NCBI GenBank assembly: GCA_026195255.1
Contig: JAPHSS010000026.1
Span: 79,403-143,402 of the forward strand
Direction: 5' to 3'
Source of the DNA: Gammaproteobacteria bacterium
GTDB lineage: Bacteria > Pseudomonadota > Gammaproteobacteria > SZUA-229
DNA: 64,000 bases
In this document: one piece after another, positions 1 to 8,842 of the stretch
Layout: every line of letters begins with the position of its first letter
How positions within the stretch are numbered: the first letter of the stretch is position 1
Position numbers and translations under genes: made by a program
Notes under the pieces: generated by a model
What the model was told of the DNA's origin: nothing
Seen by the model: only the letters and a program-made list of their open reading frames with translations
Databases searched by the model: none

Positions 1-849
<849 letters not shown>

Positions 850-989
850 AAATAATATTTCAGCTTACTTCTGTGCAATGTTATATGAGCGTTGAAAATG
901 GGAATTTACATTTGTAAACACACATTTTCCGCCTTAACCTGAAGATCTACAGAAGCGACCTGAATAGTTATTTCTTTTGTGGTATAAAT

Positions 990-1017
990 AAAGGGGCGTT
1001 GAGCCCCTTTGTTGTTT
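990..1017 (+). terminator. Rho-independent terminator after ilvC
   Basis: An 8-bp perfect stem, AAAGGGGC paired with GCCCCTTT, has a 5-base loop (GTTGA) and is followed by a T-rich but interrupted tail. It lies between ilvC and pssA and probably ends ilvC transcription. Confidence 0.65.
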
Positions 1018-1074
1018 ATGACAACTAAAATATGTGTTGCGCTTAAACAGTTTAGATTAATAATAATGTAGTCT

Positions 1075-1161
1075 GTCATCCCCGAATGCCTGTGTTGGGG
1101 AGCCAGCGTCTTTAAGTGCTGCAAGGTCACTGGATTCCCGGTATAAGCATTCGGGAATGAC
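1075..1161 (+). repeat. 87-bp palindromic dispersed repeat, copy 1
   Basis: The element begins GTCATCCCCGAATGC and ends GCATTCGGGAATGAC, 15-base terminal inverted repeats with one mismatch. A second copy of exactly the same length lies at 14948-15034 in the opposite orientation and aligns over the full length without gaps. No ORF is carried. It resembles a miniature inverted-repeat (MITE or REP-like) element; the class is inferred. Confidence 0.75.
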
Positions 1162-1204
1162 GATATTATTTAAGCATCAAATTTAATTTGATAATTTTGA
1201 AAAT

Positions 1205-1963
1205 ATGCAAAATAAAAAGAAACCATCATTTCGTCGCAGAGGCATTTATCTGCTCCCCAATATTTTTACCACAGCTGCGATGTTTGCAGGATTTTATGCT
1301 ATCGTCGCCTCAATGAACGGGCATTTTGAAAAAGCCGCAATAGCTATTTTCATTGCCATGATTCTAGACGGAGTTGATGGTCGGGTTGCACGTATGACTA
1401 ATACGCAAAGTGAGTTTGGCGCCGAGTATGACAGCCTCTCTGATATGGTCTCTTTTGGTGTGGCCCCCGCTCTTGTTATGTATCAATGGTCATTTTCCTC
1501 AATGATTGATATGGGCTGGCAGTGGGGCAAGTTAGGCTGGATGGCGGCATTTATATATACAGCATCTGCCGCATTAAGACTTGCGCGTTTTAATACGCAG
1601 GTAGGAATAGCGGATAAGCGATATTTTCAGGGTTTGCCAAGCCCGGCGGCGGCGGCGGTTATAGCGGCATTGGTCTGGGTCGGTGTTGATAATAAAATTG
1701 CTGGTTTTGATGTGGCGATATTTATGGTGATTATTACCATAGCTATGGGTGTCATGATGGTGAGTAATATACTTTTTTACAGTTTTAAAGAGGTGCACTT
1801 CAAAGGCAAGGTGCCTTTTTACTCGATCATAATCGTTGTTTTAGTACTTGCTCTGGTGTCACTGGATATATCGAAATCACTATTATTGGCGTTCGGTGTG
1901 TATGCTTTATCGGGCCCGGTATTAAGCTTGCGTAAATTACGAAAATTAGGCAAAAAGAAATAA
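1205..1963 (+). CDS. pssA: CDP-diacylglycerol--serine O-phosphatidyltransferase
   Basis: This integral inner-membrane enzyme makes phosphatidylserine from CDP-diacylglycerol and serine, the first step to phosphatidylethanolamine. The protein has 252 residues and several hydrophobic segments. It carries the CDP-alcohol phosphatidyltransferase signature: DGVDGRVAR, then 8 residues, then the G-x3-D-x3-D part (FGAEYDSLSD), at about residues 59-84. The basic N-terminus (MQNKKKPSFRRRGIYLLPN) is typical of the ~250-residue PssA type found next to leuA and ilvC in gammaproteobacteria. No strong ribosome binding site is visible at the ATG. The 87-bp repeat lies just upstream. Confidence 0.93.
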   Translation: MQNKKKPSFRRRGIYLLPNIFTTAAMFAGFYAIVASMNGHFEKAAIAIFIAMILDGVDGRVARMTNTQSEFGAEYDSLSDMVSFGVAPALVMYQWSFSSMIDMGWQWGKLGWMAAFIYTASAALRLARFNTQVGIADKRYFQGLPSPAAAAVIAALVWVGVDNKIAGFDVAIFMVIITIAMGVMMVSNILFYSFKEVHFKGKVPFYSIIIVVLVLALVSLDISKSLLLAFGVYALSGPVLSLRKLRKLGKKK

Positions 1964-2043
1964 AATAACATATTGGTGCAGTAGAGTGGGGTTATACACG
2001 GCTTGTAAGCGATTTTGTAGTTATAATTATCTGAAATTAAGTC

Positions 2044-2072
2044 TTGGCAAACCCCTTGTGAATCGTTATAGT
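2044..2072 (+). promoter_or_regulatory. Sigma-70-type promoter for the leuA leader
   Basis: TTGGCA (2044-2049), a 17-base spacer and TATAGT (2067-2072) form a good sigma-70 match. The predicted transcript would start near 2079 and carry about 205 bases before leuA, including the leucine-rich leader ORF. The start site is inferred. Confidence 0.5.
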
Positions 2073-2081
2073 TTTAGCAGT

Positions 2082-2204
2082 ATGAACATAAACAGAGCTA
2101 ATAAATCATTTTCAGATAAATCTTGCAAAACTTTTGCAAGTAACGCTTTGTCCTGCCTGTTTCTACTTCCTTTATCAGCTCTCTCATTACTACTACTGCC
2201 GTAG
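2082..2204 (+). CDS. Leucine-rich leader peptide upstream of leuA
   Basis: A 40-codon ORF ends 80 bases before the leuA ATG. Ten of its last 20 codons are leucine, including four in a row (TTA CTA CTA CTG) just before Pro and the stop. Leucine codon runs in a short ORF ahead of leuA are the hallmark of amino-acid attenuation (as in enterobacterial leuL). The start is uncertain: the ATG at 2082 is only about 3 bases after the predicted transcript start, so it would be nearly leaderless, and an in-frame TTG at 2148 would give an 18-residue peptide. The peptide itself probably has no function; the ribosome's position on it would be the signal. Confidence 0.55.
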   Translation: MNINRANKSFSDKSCKTFASNALSCLFLLPLSALSLLLLP

Positions 2205-2284
2205 GGCAGATAATAAGTTCTGGCGAGGCGAAATACGCATAAAAAACACCCATATTAAAAATTGATTTGCAGGACAGACAGATC
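2122..2284 (+). promoter_or_regulatory. leuA leader RNA with anti-Shine-Dalgarno pairing
   Basis: Three pairings are visible. CTTGCAAAACTTTTGCAAG (2122-2140) is a perfect 9-bp hairpin with a 1-base centre. TGTCCTGC (2149-2156) is perfectly complementary to GCAGGACA (2269-2276), which contains the leuA ribosome binding site AGGA. CTGCC (2196-2200) can pair with GGCAG (2205-2209) across the leader stop codon. No hairpin followed by a U-run is seen before leuA, so control of translation rather than termination is more likely. The mechanism is inferred. Confidence 0.45.
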
Positions 2285-3850
2285 ATGAGTACACAAGAAA
2301 CAGCTAAAGAAAAATTAATTATATTTGATACGACATTACGCGACGGTGAGCAGAGCCCCGGCGCTTCAATGACTAAAGATGAAAAAGTGCATATCGCTAA
2401 AGCACTGGAGCGAATGAAGGTTGATATTATTGAGGCCGGTTTTCCTATCGCGTCCGAAGGTGATTTCGAAGCAGTAAAAGCAGTAGCCGAAGCCGTAAAA
2501 GATAGCACTGTTTGCGGCCTGGCCCGGGCTTTGGCTGGAGATATAAGTCGAGCGGGTGAAGCGCTTAAAAAAGCTAACTCGTCACGTATCCATACTTTTA
2601 TCGCAACTTCGCCTATTCATATGAAAATGAAGTTACGTATGCAGCCCGATGATGTCTTAAAGCAGGCTGTAGATGCGGTTAAGTTATCACGCCAGTTTAC
2701 AGATAATGTGGAGTTTTCACCTGAAGATGCGGGTCGCTCCGAGCTTGATTTTTTATGTCGGATAATTGAAGCGGTTATTGATGCGGGTGCAACAACAATT
2801 AATATCCCTGATACGGTGGGTTATAACTTGCCCAATCAGTTTGGTGAATTAATTAAAAACTTAATTGAGAAAATTCCAAACTCTGACAAAGCTATATTCT
2901 CGGTGCACTGCCACAATGATTTAGGGCTTGCCGTTGCTAACTCATTATCGGCTGTTCAAAATGGTGCACGTCAGGTTGAGTGTACAATTAATGGCCTCGG
3001 TGAAAGAGCCGGTAATGCAGCTTTAGAAGAAGTTGTAATGGCGGTGCGCACGCGTCAGGACTTATTCACCTGCGATAGTAATTTAGATACGACTCAAATC
3101 ATGTCCTGTTCTAAATTAATTTCCAGTGTAACCGGTTTTCCTGTGCAACCGAATAAAGCGATTGTTGGCGCTAATGCATTTGCCCATGAGTCAGGTATAC
3201 ATCAGGATGGTATTTTAAAAAGCCGTGAAACTTACGAAATTATGCGCGCTGAGGATGTTGGCTGGAATGAAAAGCAAATTGTTTTGGGTAAACACTCCGG
3301 GCGTAATGCTTTTAAAACGCGCCTTGGAGAATTAGACATAGAGCTTGATTCAGAAGAAGATTTAAATTCTGCCTTCTCACGTTTCAAAACACTAGCAGAC
3401 AAAAAACACGAAATCTTTGATGAAGATCTACGCGCATTAATGGCAGACTCAAGCTGGAGTGCTGCGAATGAGCAGTTTAAATTAATAAGTTTAAAAGTTT
3501 GCTCTGAAACAGGAGAGACACCACAAGCTGATGTGGTTGTTCAGGTTGATGGCAAAGAGGTCGCCACCAGTGAGTTTGGAAGTGGGCCGGTTGATGCCGC
3601 ATTTAAAGCAATAGAAAAAATAGCTCATAGTGAATCAGTGTTAAAACTATATTCAGTAAACAATATTACCAGTGGTACAGATTCACAAGGTGAAGTGTCG
3701 GTGCGGTTATCAAAAGATGATATGGTGGTAAACGGACAGGGAGCGGATACAGATATAGTTATTGCTTCGGCAAAAGCTTATATCAATGCACTGAATCGGT
3801 TAATGGTATCCAATGTAGATCGACCACATCCGCAAATGGGTGATGTGTAA
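2285..3850 (+). CDS. leuA: 2-isopropylmalate synthase
   Basis: LeuA condenses acetyl-CoA with 2-ketoisovalerate, the first committed step of leucine synthesis, in the cytoplasm. The 521-residue protein has the HMGL-like TIM barrel: [18 protein letters not shown] near the N-terminus, then [17 protein letters not shown] and the [16 protein letters not shown] signature, then [17 protein letters not shown]. The C-terminal third (about residues 390-510) is the LeuA allosteric dimer domain. I chose the ATG at 2285, preceded by AGGA 10 bases upstream, over an in-frame TTG at 2267. A leucine-rich leader precedes it and a strong hairpin terminator follows. Feedback inhibition by leucine is expected from the regulatory domain. 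Confidence 0.97.
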   Translation: MSTQETAKEKLIIFDTTLRDGEQSPGASMTKDEKVHIAKALERMKVDIIEAGFPIASEGDFEAVKAVAEAVKDSTVCGLARALAGDISRAGEALKKANSSRIHTFIATSPIHMKMKLRMQPDDVLKQAVDAVKLSRQFTDNVEFSPEDAGRSELDFLCRIIEAVIDAGATTINIPDTVGYNLPNQFGELIKNLIEKIPNSDKAIFSVHCHNDLGLAVANSLSAVQNGARQVECTINGLGERAGNAALEEVVMAVRTRQDLFTCDSNLDTTQIMSCSKLISSVTGFPVQPNKAIVGANAFAHESGIHQDGILKSRETYEIMRAEDVGWNEKQIVLGKHSGRNAFKTRLGELDIELDSEEDLNSAFSRFKTLADKKHEIFDEDLRALMADSSWSAANEQFKLISLKVCSETGETPQADVVVQVDGKEVATSEFGSGPVDAAFKAIEKIAHSESVLKLYSVNNITSGTDSQGEVSVRLSKDDMVVNGQGADTDIVIASAKAYINALNRLMVSNVDRPHPQMGDV

Positions 3851-3870
3851 AGCCGCATTGATTTAAGCTT

Positions 3871-3908
3871 AAAACCAGCGACTTTTAATATTTGAGTCGT
3901 TGGTTTTT
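3871..3908 (+). terminator. Rho-independent terminator after leuA
   Basis: A 13-bp stem with one wobble pair, AAAACCAGCGACT with AGTCGTTGGTTTT, has an 11-base loop, and its 3' arm ends in a T-run (TTTTT). It separates leuA from the next gene. Confidence 0.75.
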
Positions 3909-3976
3909 GATGTTTAAAACTCAGGCATAACACTTTAGACTTTTATTTTTAATGTGGGTTGTTAGAAAAAACAGAG

Positions 3977-4831
3977 ATGACAGAAAACATAGAAAATAAC
4001 TCAACAGGTTTTAGTAAGGGTAACAACTTAGCAGAGTCTCTACGCTGTCATTATCTTAATGTTATGGGTATACAGACCTGGTTTGATCCCGAGCTCGAAG
4101 GTGCAATGCCTGAACTGCCAGTAGAAAATGTGCCAGACCTTAAAACTGAACAGGATCATAACAACAAACTATCAGGGTCGCCTCAACTAACACCTGAAAA
4201 ACTAATAACAGAAACACCGCAAACTGAAACTTTCACTCAGGTGCAAGCGACAACGTCGCAACAAACACAGCGTATCTCAGTTGATAATTTAGATAATTTA
4301 GATGATTTAAATTTAAAAATTTTCCAGTGTGAATTATGTGAGTTGCATACGAGTCGTAAACAGGTTATTACGGGGGAAGGCAATACAGATGCTAACTTGT
4401 TTATAATAACCGATGCACCGGTTGATGACTCTAATGCTGAATATGCATTATTAAATATAAATGATAAAGCAATGCTGCAGCAGATGTTGCAAACAATTAA
4501 TTGCTCACTGTCTAGTGTCTTTATCAGTAGTTTAGTTAAATGCCGGCCGCCAGAGCAGCGTTTACCGCAAACATCAGAAATGATTTGTTGTGATGATCAT
4601 CTGACAGCCCAAATAAAACTGGTTAAACCAGATGTGATACTGGTGATGGGGGAGTTAGCTAGTCAGCAATTACTGGTTAGTCAAAAGTCGTTAACTGACT
4701 TGCGTTTGCGTCAGCATAAACATTTAGGTATACCGGTATATGCTTCATATCATCCCGCAGAGATGTTTGATTCGTCGGAAACTAAACGCAAAGTATGGGC
4801 AGATCTGCTACAAATAAGTAATCATATCTAA
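3977..4831 (+). CDS. Family-4 uracil-DNA glycosylase homologue, degenerate motifs
   Basis: The C-terminal half (about residues 110-284) matches family 4 uracil-DNA glycosylases: CELC at the start of the domain, SLVKCRPPEQRLPQTSE, a second cysteine pair, KPDVILVMGELA, and YHPAEMF near the end. The four-cysteine pattern (C-x2-C, then C-x14/15-C) fits the Fe-S cluster of this family. The usual GEAPGxxED motif is replaced by TDAPVDDSN and the following G-x-PFVG segment is lost, so base excision activity is doubtful. The first ~105 residues are a Thr/Gln/Glu-rich, probably disordered extension. The gene is followed 15 bases later by rimI, a common neighbour of such UDG-like genes. I took the ATG at 3977 over an upstream TTG at 3959. 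Confidence 0.7.
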   Translation: MTENIENNSTGFSKGNNLAESLRCHYLNVMGIQTWFDPELEGAMPELPVENVPDLKTEQDHNNKLSGSPQLTPEKLITETPQTETFTQVQATTSQQTQRISVDNLDNLDDLNLKIFQCELCELHTSRKQVITGEGNTDANLFIITDAPVDDSNAEYALLNINDKAMLQQMLQTINCSLSSVFISSLVKCRPPEQRLPQTSEMICCDDHLTAQIKLVKPDVILVMGELASQQLLVSQKSLTDLRLRQHKHLGIPVYASYHPAEMFDSSETKRKVWADLLQISNHI

Positions 4832-4846
4832 TTAAAATAAATACAT

Positions 4847-5332
4847 ATGGCAGTAAATCCTGAAATTGATCTGGTGAGTGGTTTTCGTGAAATGACGGAA
4901 GCTGACGTGCCTGAAATAATAGAAATTGAACGTCTGGTTTATACTCATCCCTGGTCTGAAGCTATATTTAAAGATTGTATACGTGTAGGTTATAACTGCT
5001 GGGTATATATAGATCAGGATAAGATTCAGGCTTATGGGCTTGTTTCTGTTGCGGTTAATGAGGCGCATATACTTAATATTTGTGTATCACCCGAAGTGCA
5101 GGGCAAAGGTTTAGGTAAACGAATGTTGCACAAATTAATGCAGTTGGCAGAAGACAGGCAGGGCAACTCAATTTTTCTTGAAGTGCGTGAGTCAAATTTT
5201 ATTGCTCAAAATTTATATGATCAGGAAGGCTTTAATCGTATTGGAATACGCAAAAACTATTACCCTTCTGAAGATGGGCGAGAAGATGCGCTGGTGTTTG
5301 CAAAAGAGCTTAACCTGGACAAGTTGTTCTAA
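4847..5332 (+). CDS. rimI: Ribosomal-protein-alanine N-acetyltransferase
   Basis: RimI acetylates the N-terminal alanine of ribosomal protein S18 with acetyl-CoA. The 161-residue protein is a GNAT domain: EMTEADVPEIIEIERLVYTHPWSEAIF at the N-terminus and the acetyl-CoA loop VSPEVQGKGLGKRML at about residues 84-98, then LEVRESNFIAQNLYDQEGF and RKNYYPSEDGREDALVFAKEL, which are typical of RimI. The stop codon overlaps the next start by one base (TAATG), so the two are translationally coupled. Confidence 0.92.
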   Translation: MAVNPEIDLVSGFREMTEADVPEIIEIERLVYTHPWSEAIFKDCIRVGYNCWVYIDQDKIQAYGLVSVAVNEAHILNICVSPEVQGKGLGKRMLHKLMQLAEDRQGNSIFLEVRESNFIAQNLYDQEGFNRIGIRKNYYPSEDGREDALVFAKELNLDKLF

Positions 5333-6450
5333 TGAAAAAACACCCGAAGGAAGTGGTGTATTCAAGTATTATTATTCCCTCTATTACCCTGTCAGTTATT
5401 CTCGTAATTGTATTTCTAAGCTGGTTGTTTTTTCATAATATATCTTCATATCAGGAAGAACCTGAGCACTGGCAGCCAATTCCACTTCCAGAATTACAAA
5501 GTCCTGTTGTCTTACGTGTTGTTTATGCTGAAAATTCACGATTCAAATCTTTAACTGAAGATCAACTTGAAAAGATTCTAGATAAAACATCAGAACTTGT
5601 ATCTGAGTATTTTTCAGTTGAAGTGATATTTGATTATAAGAGAAAAACAAACATTGAAAGTCTGTTTGATAACTTACCCTTAGTCGTAAAAAAACATCAG
5701 TCTCAAAAAATAATCCCCATTGAAGACGAACAAGATGGAATTGAAACTTTCAATAAAATTAGAGATTCTATCGCGCAGCAGATTAAACGCGATGCCAACT
5801 CAGAACAGTCAATTATTGATTATGCGACTCCGTATTTAGTTGAAAATAAAAAAATAAATAATTTAGAAGAGTTAACAACTGAATTAACAAATACAATTAT
5901 GCAGCGCTATCGGTACTGGTTAGAGCAACTTGCTAATGACGGTAAACCTGTGCTCGATGCCTCACCTTATAATCAGTGGATATACTGGGACTCACTGGGT
6001 TATGGGGATTTGCCATATGAAATTGTTATTACTAACCAGTTAGTAGCCAGTATTGAAGAAAATGGAATGCCAGTTCATACCTGCCTGCGTGGAGGTATAA
6101 CTGGAGGTAATATGACATTTAATAAACACAGCGAATTAGGCGGTTTTGTTTTTGTCAGTGCTTTTCAAATAATTAATGATAATAAACTAATGAGTTATCT
6201 TCGTGATGATGAAACCTATACGCAGCAGCAAACCATAAACTATATTGCCGCTACCCTGACTCATGAGCTTGGTCATTTACTGTTTCATTATGCACACCCC
6301 TTTAATGCGCAAAGCTGCATTATGAACCCCACTCCATTACTGCATTATAGACAGTGGTTTGATCAACTTGATGTTAAAGCGTGCCAAAAGCTTAATTCAC
6401 CTATGTTAAAACCCGGTGCTGTAACGATAAAATATAATATAAAGTGGTAA
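5332..6450 (+). CDS. Membrane-anchored zinc-metallopeptidase-like protein
   Basis: The 372-residue protein starts with a basic stretch and one hydrophobic segment (about residues 9-35), so it is likely anchored in the inner membrane with a periplasmic body. THELGHLLFHYAHP near residue 310 contains an HExxH zinc motif (H311, E312, H315); H319 or H322 could be the third ligand, and SCIMNP about ten residues later could be a Met-turn. This suggests a metzincin-like fold but the spacing does not fit the classic HExxHxxGxxH. I do not recognise the family. It overlaps rimI by one base. A weak AAACCC/GGGTTT hairpin follows the stop. Activity and substrate are unknown. Confidence 0.6.
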   Translation: MKKHPKEVVYSSIIIPSITLSVILVIVFLSWLFFHNISSYQEEPEHWQPIPLPELQSPVVLRVVYAENSRFKSLTEDQLEKILDKTSELVSEYFSVEVIFDYKRKTNIESLFDNLPLVVKKHQSQKIIPIEDEQDGIETFNKIRDSIAQQIKRDANSEQSIIDYATPYLVENKKINNLEELTTELTNTIMQRYRYWLEQLANDGKPVLDASPYNQWIYWDSLGYGDLPYEIVITNQLVASIEENGMPVHTCLRGGITGGNMTFNKHSELGGFVFVSAFQIINDNKLMSYLRDDETYTQQQTINYIAATLTHELGHLLFHYAHPFNAQSCIMNPTPLLHYRQWFDQLDVKACQKLNSPMLKPGAVTIKYNIKW

Positions 6451-6724
6451 ACCCGTATAAATCATTATATTTTAAGGGTTTTAATATTTTGAAAAATATT
6501 TATAATGTCGACCCAGTTAGAATACTTTAATAATATAAATCTCCAGTTTAAGGCAATTGTCTGATTAAAATGTTTTTTAGGCAATAATTAGCCCGGGTAT
6601 TAGAATAATAGATTAACCCTGGCTAGCCACAATCTACTTTTAATAGACTAAACTCTTATTTAATAACTGTTCTTGTAAGTTGAAGAAGAAACTTCAATTT
6701 CCTTGTCATACCAGGTAAATACAT

Positions 6725-8017
6725 ATGAAAAATAAAATCTTAGCGGTTCTCGCTGCTTCTGTAACAGCAACATCGTTTAATGCAGTGGCGACTAATGGTG
6801 ATTCACTTATTGGTCTTGGCGCTATCTCCCGTTCAATGGGCGGCACCGGTGTGGCTCACTTTGCGGGTGCTGAATCGGCATTGAAAAACCCTGCGTTGTT
6901 ATCTCAGCAGGAAGGCATTGAAGTGATGTTTGGTGGAACTTACTTTGCACCGGACGTGCAGGTAACCAAAAATGGCAGCCCGGAAGATTTAACGGCTACA
7001 AGTGATGCAGATAAAAATATGATACCAGAAGTCGCAATTGCCCATGAATTAGGTGATGGCTGGGTGGTCGGCGTTGGCATGTTTGGTTCAGCAGGTATGG
7101 GAACTGACTGGCGAGACAGTGCGCCAATGACAGACCCGGCTACGGGACAGGTAGGGTTGTATGGTATGCGTTCGAATTTATTATTACTTAAATTTGCGGT
7201 GCCTTTTGCATACAGTAAGGATAACTGGTCAGTTGGTATTGCACCGGTATTACAATATGGCGCATTAGATCTGGCTTACACTACAGCTAATAGAGATCAG
7301 TTTGGTCTCCCGAATACCCCGCCAACAAAAGAGATAGGTCAGGGTTCATCATATGATTTTGGTATGGGTTATGATTTAGGTTTCTCATTTAATATACCCA
7401 GCTCTGGTATTACACTGGGTCTGGTTTATGAGTCGTCTATTGAAATGACTTATGATCATCAAATCAGTAACTCAGCGGCGGCATTTGGTTACGGCCAGCC
7501 AGGTGCTTTAGTTAATTTTACCGATGATCTTGAGCAACCGGCACATATTGCTGCAGGTATAGACTGGCAGAACGATATGATGTCAGTAACATTTGATATT
7601 AAAAATATTATGTGGGGTGATGCTAAAGGTTACGAAGACTTTGGTTGGGAAAACCAGACAGTTTATGCCTTAGGTGTAGAGTATTTAATGGATAAAAAAC
7701 TGGCGCTTAGATTCGGTTATAACTACGGTAAAAATCCAATTGAGAATAGTACAGATACAACACCTGTATTTACTGGTGGTCCAACAAATGGCGATGTTTT
7801 AAATACATTTAATCATGTTATGTTTCCGGCAATTACAGAGCAGCATTTCACCGCAGGTTTTGGTTACGCATTCTCTAAAAACGTAGCACTCGATATGGCG
7901 CTTACCTACGCAACCAGCCCAGATGTAACCGTGTCTGCACAAACAACGGGTTTGGGCGATATAACCATAACTAATGATCAACTGGCTATCACTGCTGGTA
8001 TTAAATATGGCTTTTAA
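6725..8017 (+). CDS. FadL/OmpP1/TodX-family outer-membrane channel
   Basis: FadL-type proteins are 14-stranded outer-membrane barrels that admit long-chain fatty acids or other hydrophobic compounds. The 430-residue protein has a signal peptide (MKNKILAVLAASVTATSFNAVA) followed by the family hatch signature, NGDSLIGLGAISRSMGGTG and then ALKNPALLS (about residues 24-60). The rest alternates like beta strands (YDFGMGYDLGFSFNIP, HFTAGFGYAFSKNVALDMALTY) and ends in a terminal Phe (GIKYGF), the barrel assembly signal. It has its own upstream spacer and a strong terminator. The substrate cannot be read from the sequence. Confidence 0.9.
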   Translation: MKNKILAVLAASVTATSFNAVATNGDSLIGLGAISRSMGGTGVAHFAGAESALKNPALLSQQEGIEVMFGGTYFAPDVQVTKNGSPEDLTATSDADKNMIPEVAIAHELGDGWVVGVGMFGSAGMGTDWRDSAPMTDPATGQVGLYGMRSNLLLLKFAVPFAYSKDNWSVGIAPVLQYGALDLAYTTANRDQFGLPNTPPTKEIGQGSSYDFGMGYDLGFSFNIPSSGITLGLVYESSIEMTYDHQISNSAAAFGYGQPGALVNFTDDLEQPAHIAAGIDWQNDMMSVTFDIKNIMWGDAKGYEDFGWENQTVYALGVEYLMDKKLALRFGYNYGKNPIENSTDTTPVFTGGPTNGDVLNTFNHVMFPAITEQHFTAGFGYAFSKNVALDMALTYATSPDVTVSAQTTGLGDITITNDQLAITAGIKYGF

Positions 8018-8047
8018 ATAATTATTTAAAACTTTATATTTTTAAAT

Positions 8048-8088
8048 AAAAAAGCACCGAATACGATTAGTATTCGGTGCTTTTTTTT
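8048..8088. terminator. Strong bidirectional terminator
   Basis: GCACCGAATA (8054-8063) pairs perfectly with TATTCGGTGC (8071-8080) around a 7-base loop. A-run before and T-run after make it work on both strands. It lies between the convergent fadL-like gene and the Met-rich repeat gene. Confidence 0.88.
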
Positions 8089-8092
8089 AAAC

Positions 8093-8125
8093 TCTTTCCC
8101 ATGCTTCGCGTGGCAATGCATACGG
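8093..8125 (+). repeat. Dispersed palindromic repeat, GTTCCCACG type, copy 1
   Basis: The core CCCATGCTTCGCGTGG and the following CAATGCATAC resemble the copy at 47899-47930 (TTCCCACGGTTCTCCGTGGG then AGTGCATAC). Short hairpins followed by TGCATAC are common dispersed repeats in gammaproteobacterial genomes. This copy is less well conserved. Confidence 0.5.
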
Positions 8126-8235
8126 AAGCAAAAGGCGCAGACTCGATTGCTTTCTTCCTTGCAATTAAAAAGAGTGCAGTATCAAGACTTTATGATAACT
8201 GCACTCTCTGATTTTCCAGATAAATTAAATTGATA

Positions 8236-8682
8236 TTATCTTTGTCTAGCCATAGAACCTGATTCTATACCAGACATTGGTGAGCCTGATTGTGCCAGGT
8301 CATTACCGATACTCTCAAGATCACGGCCCATCTCCGCTGCCATATCAGCAGTCATATCACGAGTCATATCACCAGCCATATCACCAGCCATATCACCAGC
8401 CATATCACCAGCCATATCGCGTGTCATCTCACGTGTCATATCAGCGGCCATATCACGAGTCATATTACTAGTATCACCATCGCGAGATGCCTTGCCCTGG
8501 CCCATCTCAGCGCTGTCTCTACCCATCTCATCAAACTCCATGGCTAAATGCACATCTGAAATATTTTCTTCAATCATGGCATAAACTTCAGGGTCGACAA
8601 TATCAGCCGCAGGGTGGTGTGCGTATGCGTTAGCACCAGTAAGCAGTGCGGCTAAAGTACCTAATTTTAATAGTTTATTCAT
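8236..8682 (-). CDS. Secreted Met-rich tetrapeptide-repeat protein
   Basis: The 148-residue product has a clear signal peptide (MNKLLKLGTLAALLTGANAYA). Cleavage after AYA would leave HHPAADIVDPEVYAMIEENI as the mature N-terminus. A conserved-looking 35-residue head is followed by a tandem array of four-residue units, M-[AT]-[GRA]-[DE], at about residues 71-118, and a Ser/Gly-rich tail. The array would give a helix with Met and acidic residues at regular spacing. Two exposed N-terminal His plus many Met residues suggest metal (copper) binding, which is inference only. It is divergent from a TPR/barrel gene across paired palindromes. I do not recognise a named family. Confidence 0.7.
   Translation of the reverse strand: MNKLLKLGTLAALLTGANAYAHHPAADIVDPEVYAMIEENISDVHLAMEFDEMGRDSAEMGQGKASRDGDTSNMTRDMAADMTREMTRDMAGDMAGDMAGDMAGDMTRDMTADMAAEMGRDLESIGNDLAQSGSPMSGIESGSMARQR
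8329..8472 (-). repeat. 12-bp tandem repeat array (12 units) inside a CDS
   Basis: Twelve consecutive 12-bp units occur on the plus strand with consensus CATATCACCAGC; four central copies (8365-8412) are identical. Read on the minus strand each unit encodes A/T-G/R/A-D/E-Met. The identical core suggests recent slippage expansion while the outer units have diverged. The array also creates long spurious ORFs on the plus strand. Confidence 0.95.
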
Positions 8683-8712
8683 TAAAGTTTCCTCTATCTA
8701 TTTATGATTAAT

Positions 8713-8761
8713 GTGGGATATATTCCCACGCAGGTCTATTATGTGTGGTAATATTTCCCAC
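8713..8761. promoter_or_regulatory. Paired palindromic operator candidates
   Basis: GTGGGATATATTCCCAC (8713-8729) is a perfect palindrome and GTGGTAATATTTCCCAC (8745-8761) is a near copy. Their centres are 32 bases apart, about three helical turns. They lie in the spacer between the divergent Met-rich repeat gene and the TPR/barrel gene, so one dimeric regulator could control both. The regulator is not identified. Confidence 0.55.
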
Positions 8762-8842
8762 GTCAAGACTGGTTGTCATAAAGATGTCGACTAGATCAAG
8801 TTATTGAGATGAATCAGAAGCAACGAGGAGCAGGGTACCTAA

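Noticed and set aside
906-1130. 74-codon minus-strand ORF
   Set aside because: It covers the ilvC terminator and the 87-bp repeat and resembles no protein.
8329-8472. Possible CRISPR array
   Set aside because: The units are 12 bp with no spacers, in frame inside a coding sequence.
8277-8547. Two plus-strand ORFs rich in His/Tyr/Ser/Pro repeats
   Set aside because: They are alternative-frame readings of the 12-bp repeat that encodes the minus-strand Met-rich protein, which has a signal peptide.
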